The notes beneath the pieces were generated by a model, which worked only from the letters and a program-made list of their open reading frames with translations, was not told the DNA's origin and made no database searches. A stretch of DNA of 64,000 nt from Glandiceps talaboti. Lineage: Eukaryota > Hemichordata > Enteropneusta > Spengelidae. Shown here piece after piece: positions 1-12,300 of the stretch (the first letter of the stretch is position 1; each line of letters starts with the position of its first letter). Both the position numbers and the translations under genes were made by a program. The stretch spans positions 20,001 to 84,000 of the forward strand of contig NC_135561.1 of assembly GCF_964340395.1 (NCBI RefSeq). Reading direction: 5' to 3'.

Positions 1-160
1 GTTGGCACGATTATCGTAACATTGTAACGAGTATCGAGGCATCACTGTACCTCAAGGAGAAATTGTTACACTATTTGGAAGTTTGATGCATGCACGGCGG
101 TACGCGATACGGACCACTGATGACATAGCGCAGTTTAATTTCCGGGTTGTGGAAGTGTGG
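1..160. promoter_or_regulatory. CpG-rich start of window, possible promoter or 5' UTR exon
   Basis: This stretch holds about a dozen CpG dinucleotides, far more than the following 3 kb. In a mosaically methylated invertebrate genome such CpG retention can mark an unmethylated promoter or first exon. The ORP1 start codon lies in an exon that seems to have its own splice acceptor (3230), so a noncoding first exon upstream is expected, and this is the only candidate visible. No TATA box or clear donor site was found. The call is inference only. Confidence 0.22.
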
Positions 161-561
161 TTTTGATATTTATATTGTCGATAATTGTTTTTTTTACATG
201 TTTTAAAAAGAATATCTACTTTCCTATGTTTGTTGGTACAGTAACATTCCTAAATCATCGAGTTGAATTGTCCAAAGACCAACGTACTTTGGTGGAAGGT
301 CTATTGATAAGTTGGCTGATTGAAAATGAACAATATTAATCTAATGGCTATGATGGTTTTTGAAACCAACAACTGCATAGAGTATTGACTTACTTTACTT
401 CTCGCGTCCATGTCAGAGAATTAGTTGTCATTCAATAAAATAAATTTTGATGGTCAATACCCCTGGAAAATCAAGTGTATCAACCTTGGCCCAGGCAGCC
501 GGTCACAAATGAATCTACCCTGCGCGAGCTTATGGGCTTTGCCTAGTTATGATATTACACA

Positions 562-690
562 AAACAGGGTTGGATAGGCAACTGCATAATCATTCAGCAA
601 ATATCTAGCATGGATCAGCATGTGGGTAAATATTTTGCAGTTGTGCTACAATGCCATTGGTGCTTTTTTGAAAATAACAATGTCCCCAAA
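562..690 (+). repeat. Tail fragment of hairpin-headed repeat family A
   Basis: The stretch matches the 3' end of the complete family A copy at 60220-60345: both contain 'aacagggttggatag', 'catggatcag.gtgtaaa' and 'gctacaatgccattggygct'. Here the tail contains CAGTTGTGCT (639-648), the exact reverse complement of the AGCACAACTG that opens the family's hairpin head. The rest of 161-780 shows no gene. Confidence 0.6.
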
Positions 691-780
691 AAACTTATGA
701 TGACCCAGAAAAATGAAAGTCTCGGGACACTATGTCCCACTCTTTCCAAAGGCTGGCTGCAACACTGGGTCATGGGTTAT

Positions 781-1000
781 TGAATAGAATAGAATAGAAT
801 AGAATAGAATAGAATAGAATAGAATAGAATAGAATAGAACTTTATTGTCCATTTACGGAAAATTTCCTTTCGCTTCACCAAAATATTAAAGGCACATGAA
901 AATACATATACACACTATAAATAATTACAGTAACACAAACACAGTTACAATATATTATAACATATATATATGGATACATGGCCCAACCCACGGCCATACA
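781..1000 (-). mobile_element. LINE-type 3' tail with (AATAG)n microsatellite
   Basis: An 11-copy run of gaata units (781-839) is followed by actttattgtccatttac. Read on the minus strand this is 'tggacaataaagttctattctattc', the classic form of a CR1/L2-type LINE 3' end with a short tandem tail. No coding part is left. The 3' UTR-like part fades out near 1000. Confidence 0.55.
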
Positions 1001-1046
1001 TCATCTCAATGGAATGTCAAGTCTGAAAATGACATTAGCTACATGT

Positions 1047-1203
1047 AGATGTTCGGGCAAACCCTCACTACGAACTTCGTTCACACAACGAACTTCGTTC
1101 GTTAAATGTATTTGAAGAAAGCCCGAACGTCTAGCAGCAAGACTGTGTTACCGGTTAATGTTCCATTTAAGCATGGATCTATTATCTCAATAATAGATCC
1201 ATG
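1047..1203. repeat. Two adjacent foldbacks, one with a perfect 14-bp stem
   Basis: The first foldback has imperfect 12-bp ends (AGATGTTCGGGC at 1047-1058 against GCCCGAACGTCT at 1121-1132) and two internal copies of acgaacttcgttc. The second is a perfect hairpin: stem CATGGATCTATTAT at 1172-1185, loop CTCA, second arm at 1190-1203. They look like remains of small MITE-like elements. Between 1204 and 3230 I see no gene. Confidence 0.6.
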
Positions 1204-1970
1204 GTAACCGATAGCAGTATTTTCTTTTTTTTTTAAATATTGTATCCCTAAAAACGTCATTTATTTTGTATTATGATCATCCTAGACTAGAATAATACCA
1301 TTCTGGAATAGAATATTAGCTCACAAATAACTGTGCTGACTCTTTACGCAAGTCAGAGCCTCCTTGGACTAGGGGGGGACTGCATGTGACTGTATTTTTA
1401 TTGTGTAACTCATGCACGTGTATATGCAGTGTACAAGAACAACCTTTGACTTTGAGTTGAGTTACAGATTTTAGCCTTTTGACCCCTCCATGACATGATC
1501 AATGGAAAGGTGCTAATTAAGTATGAGTGAATCACAAACATGATGTATTCATCATTTGGATATATACAATATAGAGCATTTTTATTTCTCCTCGTTTGAC
1601 CCCACTTAACTTTCACGTGACCCCAGGGGAGGGGTTTCCTGCAGTATTTAATTTAACACAATGCAGGTAATAGCTGTTTATAGTGCAGAGAATCACAAAT
1701 AAATTATTCTACGAAATGATATCCTGTTCTTCTCAAAATAGAGATGCTGATATTTGAAAGACGATATGATTTTGAGGGCTGTGTGAAGTGCAGTAATAGT
1801 TTTAAATCATTTTCCTAGAACCACAATACATTTTAATTAGGTTTTGATTTGTGAACTTTTCATTTAATCTCTGTATCAGAAGATTTTAGGAGCTTGTTTT
1901 TGTTGTTTTTTGGTTTCAAATATGTTCACATCAAATCTCTGCATGTGTCCCACTTAGATCTATGAGAGGT

Positions 1971-2058
1971 GTCATAGTGCAGTGGTGGGTAGGACAACAA
2001 AGACTCCATAGGTCCATAGTGCAATGATGGGTAGGAGAACAAAGACTCCATAGGTCAA
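1971..2058. repeat. Two-copy direct repeat, about 44 bp
   Basis: Two copies of a unit containing 'catagtgca.tg.tgggtagga' and 'caaagactccataggt' lie head to tail. Function is not apparent. Confidence 0.6.
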
Positions 2059-2765
2059 GATTGTAATTATTATGGCCCTTAAACCCTAATTCTATCCCTC
2101 ACATACATGTAACCTAGCTGTCATTCCTTAGATTGATTCTAAATAAATGTTTAGTGTCTGTACAGTCTATTGAATGTTGATGTTGTTTGCTTATCTTTTA
2201 CAATAACTTAGCTAATTCCTTTTCTTCACTTGATATGTAAATTTCGTTTTCTTTTCGACCTCTGGCAATTAAATTAATAAAAGTATTAATGATAAAAAAT
2301 TAAAAAATCATTCTGGTATCAATCAAATGTAAAACCAACCTTTTAAGTATTTTACAAAATAGAAAAGATATTTAAGTCAATAAATTTATTTATTTTCATA
2401 AAATCTCCAGGAAATTTTTTCTCTGTCCAATTTTTATTTCATTTTCTTGCTTGATTTGCTATGTAGCTGTTCTTAAAGGTAATTGAAATAAAATACATTT
2501 ACCCTGTAGAGTTCTATTTTAACAAAAACTTATTTCCTCTCAAAATCTTCAAAAATTAAAATCAAGTTTTCCGTGATATTATTTAATGAAGTCACAGGTA
2601 TATCTGTAGTATTGTGTACCATTCAAAGCCTGCAAAAAGGCATGAACCATCGTTTTTCCCATGGTACCCATGATATAGACAGTGTAAACTTTCCAATATG
2701 TGTCATAGATATGTTTCCGTGCCTATTTATATACATAAAGACATGTATCGAATTTTATAGTGATA

Positions 2766-2908
2766 AAGGATGTAGCAATACAGTAAACTTAGAATATGTA
2801 TACATGTACACTGTGTAGTGACAAAATGTTATAGTTGATACAGAATGTAGCAAATGCAATAAACTTAGAATAATTATACATGTACACTGTGTAGTGATGA
2901 AATGTTAT
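2766..2908. repeat. Two-copy direct repeat, about 70 bp
   Basis: Two diverged copies share 'gtagcaa', 'taaacttagaat', 'tacatgtacactgtgtagtg' and 'aaatgttatagttg'. No coding content is seen. Confidence 0.6.
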
Positions 2909-3100
2909 AGTTGCATTAATTATGCAAATTACTCATTAAAACTAAAAACTACACCAGCTAGCTTTATCGGACAGGTGTGCTTTGTTATGGTTGAATTATG
3001 TACCAAATATTGCAGAATTTGAGTGCGTTCTTTAAACATAGTTTAATTTGCTGCAAATCATTAATATCCAATTAATTAATTATACAAAATTGTTTATACA
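2909..3100 (-). repeat. Fragment of hairpin-headed repeat family C body
   Basis: It contains 'attatgcaaattactcatta', 'aggacaggtgtgctttgttatggtt' split across the unit, and 'gtaccaaatattg', matching the roughly 147-bp units of the larger family C copy at 48430-49665. It has no head and is a decayed partial copy. Confidence 0.5.
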
Positions 3101-3230
3101 AAACTTAAAGTCAAGGTACTTTTTGTTAAAACATAAATTGAAATAGTAATAAGCAGTTATAATAGTCTGTTGCAAAATTTATGTCAAACTACAGTGTACA
3201 CAGACATACTGTTATTAGTATTCATTGCAG

Positions 3231-3264
3231 AGATGCTGAGTTGCAGACAGCATGACAGTCTATC
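3231..3264 (+). promoter_or_regulatory. OSBPL1A: 5' UTR segment of ORP1 with overlapping upstream ORFs
   Basis: A likely acceptor (ttcattgcag, ending 3230) precedes the start exon. An upstream ATG at 3233 opens an 11-codon frame whose TGA stop (3266-3268) overlaps the main ATG at 3265 as ATGA. A second upstream ATG at 3251 also stops just after the main start. If this segment is in the mature mRNA, translation of ORP1 would need leaky scanning or re-initiation. The acceptor and UTR status are inferred. Confidence 0.4.
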
Positions 3265-3382
3265 ATGAATGAATATGAGGAACAGTTACTCTACTGTGCT
3301 AGACACGGTGAAACAAATGCAGTTAAAATTCTCCTAGAAAAATATGAACTCGGATTTGGAGAATTTGACATCAACTGCAAAG
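3265..3382 (+). CDS. OSBPL1A: ORP1 coding exon 1 (start codon exon)
   Basis: It encodes residues 1-39 plus one base, opening [17 protein letters not shown] and ending FDINCK before the donor g|gtaagc. Human ORP1L also begins with an acidic short helix followed by 'LL..AR.G' and reaches 'DINCKG' at the first splice junction, which supports this ATG. It exits in phase 1. Confidence 0.93.
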
Positions 3383-6300
3383 GTAAGCAAATAGACTAGG
3401 GAGGGGTAAGGTCAAAGGTCAACCTATAAGATAGTACATTTAGGGACAAGATCAACAGTTCAATGTAGGATAAAAAATGAATTCTTTTAGTTATGTGGCA
3501 GACCCCAAGCATTCCCTTCTAACTTCATTGGCCAAAATCAATAATTGTTGCAGACAACATTATCTGTATATGGAGTACTACTAGTATATGGTACAGTTAA
3601 GGATGAGATGCAGGTTTGTTGGTGAATTTTGGCCCTTTTTTTTTTTTTGCTCATTATGATGCTTCATGGTATATGCCATCATTTGGTTAAAAGATATTTT
3701 GAAAATCGTTTATTTTTTCCATTAATAAATTTGAAATGAAAAAAATGACATGAACTCTAACGATATGAGTGTTTTATATGGTTTCATTCCTGAATGTTTA
3801 TGTACAAGGATTTGCATACGTAAAAGAAGATTGACAGGAACGTTGATTACAGAAGAGTGTCTTTTGATATGCAAATAAGCCATAGCTAGTAGGCCTCTGT
3901 GCAATGACTGACGTGACATTATCTCTTAGCTGTGTTGTTGTACAAAACCAATCAAACTTGGTAATTTTGGTTATAACCAATAAAAAGTAAAAAAAATACC
4001 CCCTTTAAACCCGGACTTATGCACGTTGATTTAATCAACATCAGAATGTAGCCAATATTCGAGTCAAAACACGAACACCAACTGCGTAGAGCAGAAAGTA
4101 TACTATGTAATGTCGAGAACGGCACGCTTACCGTATTAAAAGATTAAACCAAAGTCTCCACCCGTAGATGAATAATAGATGACATGACACCTTTATTGCG
4201 GGAAACAAACACGTTTCTATCTCTCCAGATGCCATAATCATTACCTGTACCATACAAGAACGTATTCTGGTCAGTTCGCTATTTCATTCGCAGGTGTAAC
4301 AATTTGTAAAGATATTCCCATTCAAATGAGATAAAAAAATTCTCCACATCTTTTTAGGAAATCTTTGAAACAAGTGTTTAAAATGTAAACTTAGAGAGGT
4401 ATCGACTTTTCCTTTGTTGTATAGACTTTCCATTTCGTAAACAGACTTTGTGTGTACATTATGATTGGCTCCATCCATCCATATGTCTGTCCATTCGTCC
4501 AAGCGTCCGTTCATAACCAGGCACAAAGATGACATGTCATATGGGACATATGCACCTCATTTAGTTTCACAACATATTATGCAAATTTGACAGACATAAA
4601 GTATTTTAGGGGTTATAGATGTGTCTTCTACAAAGACTTGTTTTTCTAGTTACATGTGTATTTCAGTTCCATCGATGACTGAATGCGTGTTTGCAATGTA
4701 CAATGCTGGGGTCAGGCTAGACTAGATGAAAGCTATTTCTTGATTCCCCATATACCCTTCTTTCTTTGCTTTTTAGTATAACTGAACAAATGGAGTTCAG
4801 TAGTGCTACAGGCATGATCATACACATGCATTATTTTTGGTGCTCATATCACTTTTTACTCAATGGCAACCATATTTGTAGTGAACAATCATGATTTACC
4901 ACAGGGTAACTCAAAAAAATTAATACATATAGACTAAATTCAAGTGTCATAACAATTTTTCTGTTAGCTTTGCTTGTATTGGGACAGTTGTACAGGAATA
5001 CATTTCTTCATCAGAAATGATGTTTTTGATTGCTAGAATGTACATTATTTATCAGTGTATTCCATCTACAAATGACAGGGACAGGATCACCAAGCTAGAT
5101 TTTAATTGGCAACCAAGTTAGATTTTAACTAATGCCTTATAAAAGGTTAAAATGCACATATTTGGAAACAAGTTGGACAAGACATTTAGGAGTAATCGCT
5201 GTTTGTTTAAAATCTTAGCGATTCAAGGCCCTATCATCTAGTGGGTAGATGTGTACAATTACATAATACTGTTAGTAATATATTTATGTCCTTGCATCAC
5301 AGTCATCATTCACACAGGAGCAACAAATGTGAATTTCCAAAATGTCTTGAAGTATTTGTCCAGAGCTTATGGCTGTATAATTGGGACCTGGTAGGATGGG
5401 GTATACTATGTGAAAACATTTAATGTAATCCTATGCGTTGTCAGATGCTGCAGCAATGGATTATACATTCCAGAGGGAGTCGATGAGGTATACAAATACT
5501 GAACATTTCTTGTTTATCATTGCAGGTCGTTCAAAAGCTAACAATGGGTGGACGCCACTACATTTAGCATGTTACTTTGGACACAAAGAGGTTGTCGACC
5601 TGTTATTGAAGTATGGTGCAGATGTCAACAGTGTGAACCATGTAGGAGATACACCAATACATAGGGCTGCATATACTGGTAGAACTGTAAGTCACACATA
5701 CATATTAATACATACCAATACATAGGGCTGCATATACTGGTAGAACTATAAGTCACACATACATATTAACACATACCAATACATAGGGCTGCATATACTG
5801 GTAGAACTATAAGTCACACATACATATTAACACATACCAATACATAGGGCTGCATATACTGGTAGAACTATAAGTCACACATACATATTAATACATACCA
5901 ATACATAGGGCTGCATATATTGGTAGAACTATAAGTCACACATACATATTAACACATACCAATACATAGGGCTGCATATACTGGTAGAACTGTAAGTCAC
6001 ACATACATATTAACACATACCAATACATAGGGCTGCATATATTGGTAGAACTATAAGTCACACATACATATTAATACATACCAATACATAGGGCTGCATA
6101 TATTGGTAGAACTATAAGTCACACATACATATTAACACATACCAATACATAGGGCTGCATATACTGGTAGAACTGTAAGTCACACATACATATTAACACA
6201 TACCAATACATAGGGCTGCATATACTGGTAGAACTATAAGTCACACATACATATTAATACATACCAATACATAGGGCTGCATATATTGGTAGAACTATAA

Positions 6301-9300
6301 GTCACACATACATATTAACACATACCAATACATAGGGCTGCATATACTGGTAGAACTGTAAGTCACACATACATATTAACACATACCAATACATAGGGCT
6401 GCATATACTGGTAGAACTATAAGTCACACATACATATTAATACATACCAATACATAGGGCTGCATATATTGGTAGAACTATAAGTCACACATACATATTA
6501 ACACTACCAATACATAGGGCTGCATATACTGGTAGAACTATAAGTCACACATACATATTAATACATACCAATACATAGGGCTGCATATACTGGTAGAACT
6601 ATAAGTCACACATACATATTAATACATACCAATACATAGGGCTGCATATACTGGTAGAACTATAAGTCACACATACATATTAACACATACCAATACATAG
6701 GGCTGCATATACTGGTAGAACTATAAGTCACACATACATATTAACACATACCAATACATAGGGCTGCATATACTGGTAGAACTATAAGTCACACATACAT
6801 ATTAATACATACCAATACATAGGGCTGCATATACTGGTAGAACTATAAGTCACACATATACATATTAACACATACCAATACATAGGGCTGCATATACTGG
6901 TAGAACTATAAGTCACACATACATATTAACACACACCAATACATAGGGCTGCATATACTGGTAGAACTATAAGTCACACATACATATTAACACATACCAA
7001 TACATAGGGCTGCATATACTGGTAGAACTATAAGTCACACATACATATTAATACATACCAATACATAGGGCTGCATATACTGGTAGAACTATAAGTCACA
7101 CATACATATTAACACATACCAATACATAGGGCTGCATATACTGGTAGAACAAGTTTGATGACAATGATGATGAAATGCCAAACACAACAACTATTTACAG
7201 TTTCTGCCATACAAAATTTTGTGACTTATGGAGTTCTCACTTGTTTATCAGAAAAACAATAATCACTGAACAGGAAACACAACACTATAGTAGAAGTATA
7301 GCATGCAATGTCAAATGACAGTAAAAAGACAAATTGATTTTGAATGTTAGTGACAAGAGGTCACAACCATCCCTACCTCCCCCACCCCCTTTTCCCCCTC
7401 CTCCGTAATAATATACCTATTGACAGCTCCCTCCCTACCCCTCCCATTTTACCACCACCATGACAATGGTAATTGGTCAAAACCTCAAACTTGAAAACCA
7501 CACCAAATGATTTATTCCATGGATTCCAAGAAATCAATACAGAGAATATTCCAAGTTATTCGAGTTATGGCTCATTATCAGTGTAAAGGCTATATCAGCA
7601 TTGGAATTAGAGAAACCAAACAGAACCAAACAACCCATGTAGAATAGATTAAACATAGTATGCACACACCCACAAAACGTGCTTGCAAGTGCATGAGGTT
7701 GTATGATGTAAATTGTTTGTTGTTTGCAAATGGCTGCAATGTCCCGAGGCAGAAAATTCATTCCTCCTCTCTCAACCTAAGAAGTCTTCATTACCAGATA
7801 TTGTGTGTGTCAATGAAGATTGACAGTGTCAGTTCTTGACCAATAAGTGTATTGGATCATTACAAATGCTGACAATGAATATAGCAAAATATTGAAAGGT
7901 TATTAACAAAATGATTTTACCGTGGTTATTCTCTGCCTGCTTGCTCTTATCATTCCCAAATTTTACTTTATTAAATCAGGAAGTTGTGTTGCTGTTGATC
8001 AAGTTCAATGCTGATGTTACAATTATCAATGGTGAAGGTCATACACCTAAATTTGTCACCCATGTGCCTGAAATTAAAAGATTGCTGGAAGGTAGGTCAA
8101 AAGTCCAAATTTTTATTTTCAAATTGAATTTCCTCATAACATGATGGACATAGCTTATTTCAAAAGGAAGAGGTAACAATGAATGCAGCTTATTCCCAAA
8201 GTAGTTAGTAAAATTGGAAATTAGGCGATATAAGTTGAATCAAAGTTTGAGGGAGCCAGGTGGGGGTGGGTATGGAGATTTTTGAAATTCAATGACTAAA
8301 AGAATGCTTTCTGGTGATATTTTAACATGTCAAGGTAGTAATAATACTGCATAAAATTTGAATAGCCTCCCCCCCCCTTCACTCCCCAGTTTTGGAGTGA
8401 CACCCCCCCCCCCCCCCCAGTCATCAATAATGATGGCTCCCTAAACAATGGTGTATATTGCAGATATAACACCATGGATGGGTTGGAATTGAAAAAAAGG
8501 ACCACGCCCATAGCAGCACGTAAAAGATTACATATAACGCCAATGTAACACCAGTGAATGAAAGGCAAATGAATGAAAATTCCAAAAGTGTATGCAGATA
8601 TGCCTAACAAGACCACACCCATAGTAACAGTTATATGATGGTCTATATTACATAATGCCATGGATGGGTAGGATTAGGAATGGAAAAAATCTTTACAAAA
8701 TTTATGCAAATTTGCCTAGCACCAAGACCACCTAATTAGACACCCGTACAGGTACTGAGAATTGGGCACCCTTACAGATACTGATTATGATAATTATTGG
8801 AGTGGAGTCATGATGGGTGAATGGTTAGAGTTGCCTGCTTGGAATCTGCAGGTAGCAGGTTCAAGCTCCATTATTAGCATAACTGAAATGATAAGTTCAG
8901 TAGCAGTAGTGCTATAGGCATGTCAAAGTGTCTGTCTGTCTGTGTGGATATGTGGGTGTGTGTAAACAACTTAAAGTCAAAAACTGCTGGACCGATTGCC
9001 TTGATATTTGGTGGGTGTATTACCGTGGGTGTCTATTTGGGAAATTGTTCAAATCAAAAGTGATCTTACCATGGGTGTGTGATTTGGGTCAAAACATTTT
9101 ATTAAAAACTCAAAAACTACTGGGCAGAACAGTTTGAAATTATTTGGTGGAAACATTCTTCAGGGTGTTTAGATTAAGAATTGTTCACAACATGATGATC
9201 CCATCAGTGATATGCAAATTAGAGCTAAAAATGTGCCTTTTTGGTCAAAAATCTTTAATTCCAAAACTACTGAGCAGATTGGGCTGAAATTTAATGGGGG

Positions 9301-12300
9301 ATGCACCTGGGGTATATAGATGAAGATATATTAAGCATGTAATGATTTCATCAGTGATATGCAAATTAGGTGTAAAAATGTGAATTTTGGTAAAAAAGTA
9401 CTTAGTCAATGCTACTGAAACTTGGTGAGATATTTCTAAAAGTGTTATTCTGCAGATTTTCTTCAAAATATTTTGACACAATTGCCCCTAGCAACCGTGA
9501 CCACCATAGCAACAACCAAATGGCAATATATTTTGGTTATATAACAACATCATCTGGTAGGCAAGCGAGTAAGGGACCGGTCAGTTTCTCCAGCCAGGGG
9601 GGGGGGATTCTTAAATTGGGCCGACAAAAAGTCACTGACCTCCCCTATCTGTAAAACCCAAAACAGGCTGACCCCCTATCACTTAATTCTAAAACATGAT
9701 GACCCCCCCCCCCCCTCCCCCCGGGTTAGCACTATCATAATGATAATTATTGATTACACAGGGTAAATATATTCCAAAAGGAGTTTAATAGCATCTTGAC
9801 AGTGAAAGGTAGGGGGACAGCTTGAGAAGGGAATATGTACATCTCTTGTGAGGGGTCCTAGGGGCTCTCCCCCTAGAAGCCCAGGAGATTTTTAACTCTG
9901 AAAAGTCAATTTTGAGACTATTCAGATATTTTCAGAAAATAATTTCCAAACTTTACAATACAGCACCAACATGTAAAAAGCAACTACATAGGTTGAAATA
10001 TTTTTGAAATATAGTTTGATAGCATCTTGACAGTAAGAGGTAGGGGGAGAGCTTGAGACTGGGATGTGTACACCTCATGTGTGTGTGTGTGTGGGGGGGG
10101 GGGTCCAAAGGGGTCTCCCCTAGAAGCTGGAGGTTTTTTACTCTGAAAAGTCAATTTTGAGACTATTCAGACCCTTTCAGACAATAATTTCCTAGCTTTA
10201 CAAGACCGCACCAATATGTAAAAAGCAACTACATTGTATATAGGTTGAAATATTTTTGAAATATAGTTTGATAGCATCTTGACAGTAAGAGGTAAGGGGA
10301 AGAGCTTGAGACTGGGAAGTGTACACCTCTTGTGGGGGAGGGGGGTCCTAAGGGGTCTCCCTCTAGGAGCCCTGGAGGTTTTTTACTGTGAAAAGTCAAT
10401 TTTGAGACCATTCAGACCCTTTCAGACAATAATTTCCAAGCTTTACAAGACAGCACCAATATGTAAAAAACAACTAAATAGGGTTGAAACACTTTTGAAA
10501 TATAGTTTGATAGCATCTTGACAGTAAGAGGGGAAAAGCTTGAGACTGGGATATGTCCACCTCATGGGGGTCCGAGGGGGTTGTAAAAAGCAACTACAGT
10601 ACATAGGGTTGAAATACTTTTGAAATATACTTTGAAATATATCTTGACAGTAAGAGGGGAAGAGCTTGAAACTGGGATATGTCCACCTCATGTTGGGGGT
10701 CCAAGGGGGACTCCCTCTAGAAGCCCTAGAGGATTTTTATTCTTAAAGCCAATATTTAGGCTATTCAGACCCCTTCAAGCAATAACTTAATCCATGCTTT
10801 ACAAGACAGCACCATCAAGTATCAGTAACTATTCTTTAAAACTTACATAGGGTTGAAATATTTTCTTAAAACAGTTAAATGGCATCATTATAGTAAAGGT
10901 CAGCATATCTACATGTAATGGTAGTATCATTGGTCGGGGAGATTTTTTATTTTATTTTATTATATATTTCTTTTCTGTGTGAGTGTCTAGTTCAGGATTT
11001 CCATCGTTTTCCAAATTGTCTCTGTGTTGTTTGTTTCTTCCTATCAGATGTACAGCCATTATAGATTGGAAGAACAGTTTTATATTGTCGTTTTAAGTTG
11101 ATGTCAGTTTCCACATCTACTATTTCTTGTGAGACTTTACAATTTTCACGATTTTATTTTTTTTTCCTCAAATACGTGAAAAAAAGTTTCTGGTCGGCAG
11201 TGAAAAACTAGGTGGGATCGGGTAACCGGAACCAAACAATTGTTTTGTTTAGGCCTTATATCAAGTGTTGTTTCTGATATGTCTAACCTTTAGTCACTAT
11301 ACAGTAGATCAGGCACTGCAAATGAAGAACTTCAAATACATTAGGTGTATAACAATATGCCATATCATGTATATGCCTGCTATTAGAAAAACAAAATATT
11401 GTATGTTTTGGCCAATAGAAGTGCTGTTCAGAAGCAGCTTCTAGACCAAAAGTGAGGGCCATTATAGTTCAGTATTATAACCCCCTTGGAAGTAATCATC
11501 ATTTCCTAGTGTTTCATGATGAAAATTTGTGGTGATACTCAAACAGCAAACAATTCTACATACTTAGTTGTACTGTATTAAAGATCAGTTAATTTCCAGG
11601 AACTTGAATTGTTGTAGCCACATTTTGTGGACTGCTTCATGTATTGCCACAAGATTTAGCCTTCATTTTTCATCATGTGACTTGCCCTTTTTCTTTCATG
11701 AGTGACAGCAAGATGGGTAACCAGAATATGGCATATGTGTATTACTAATACCAACCCGTAAACAATGATTACCGTTCTGTAAATGATATATTATGCATTA
11801 TTCTGACTTCTTGGCCAATTTTTTCCAACAGCTGCAGAGAAATCTCAGCAGAGGAAAACTGAAGAAGACTTGTTAAATGCTGCCAGAGAGGGGGATGTTC
11901 AAAATCTAATAGATCTGGTAAGCATGTAGTAGCTGAGGGATGCCCTCAAAAAATTACCATTGTACTTAAGTATTAATTTCAATGAGTTAAAGAACATCTG
12001 GAAGTAACAAACAAATACAAAACAACTTTTAATACTTTGAAACTGCACAGTATTTAGTTTGACTGCCATTGTGTTAGGTATGGTAGTTCTGTGTAATTCT
12101 AGTTGTCCACTTCATACATGAGCACCTTGGGGTCCCATGCTATGAAAACCTAAACAATGAGCACCTTGGGGTCCCATGCTACGAAAACCTAGACAATGAG
12201 CACCTTGGGGTCCCATGCTACAAAATATAGACAATGAGCACCTTGGGGTCCCATGCTATGAAAACCTAGACAATAACTCTATAGGGATGCTCAAATAAAA

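Noticed and set aside
157-339. 60-codon frame near the window start as a membrane peptide
   Set aside because: Low-complexity AT-rich reading with hydrophobic bias, no similarity, no splice sites that fit.
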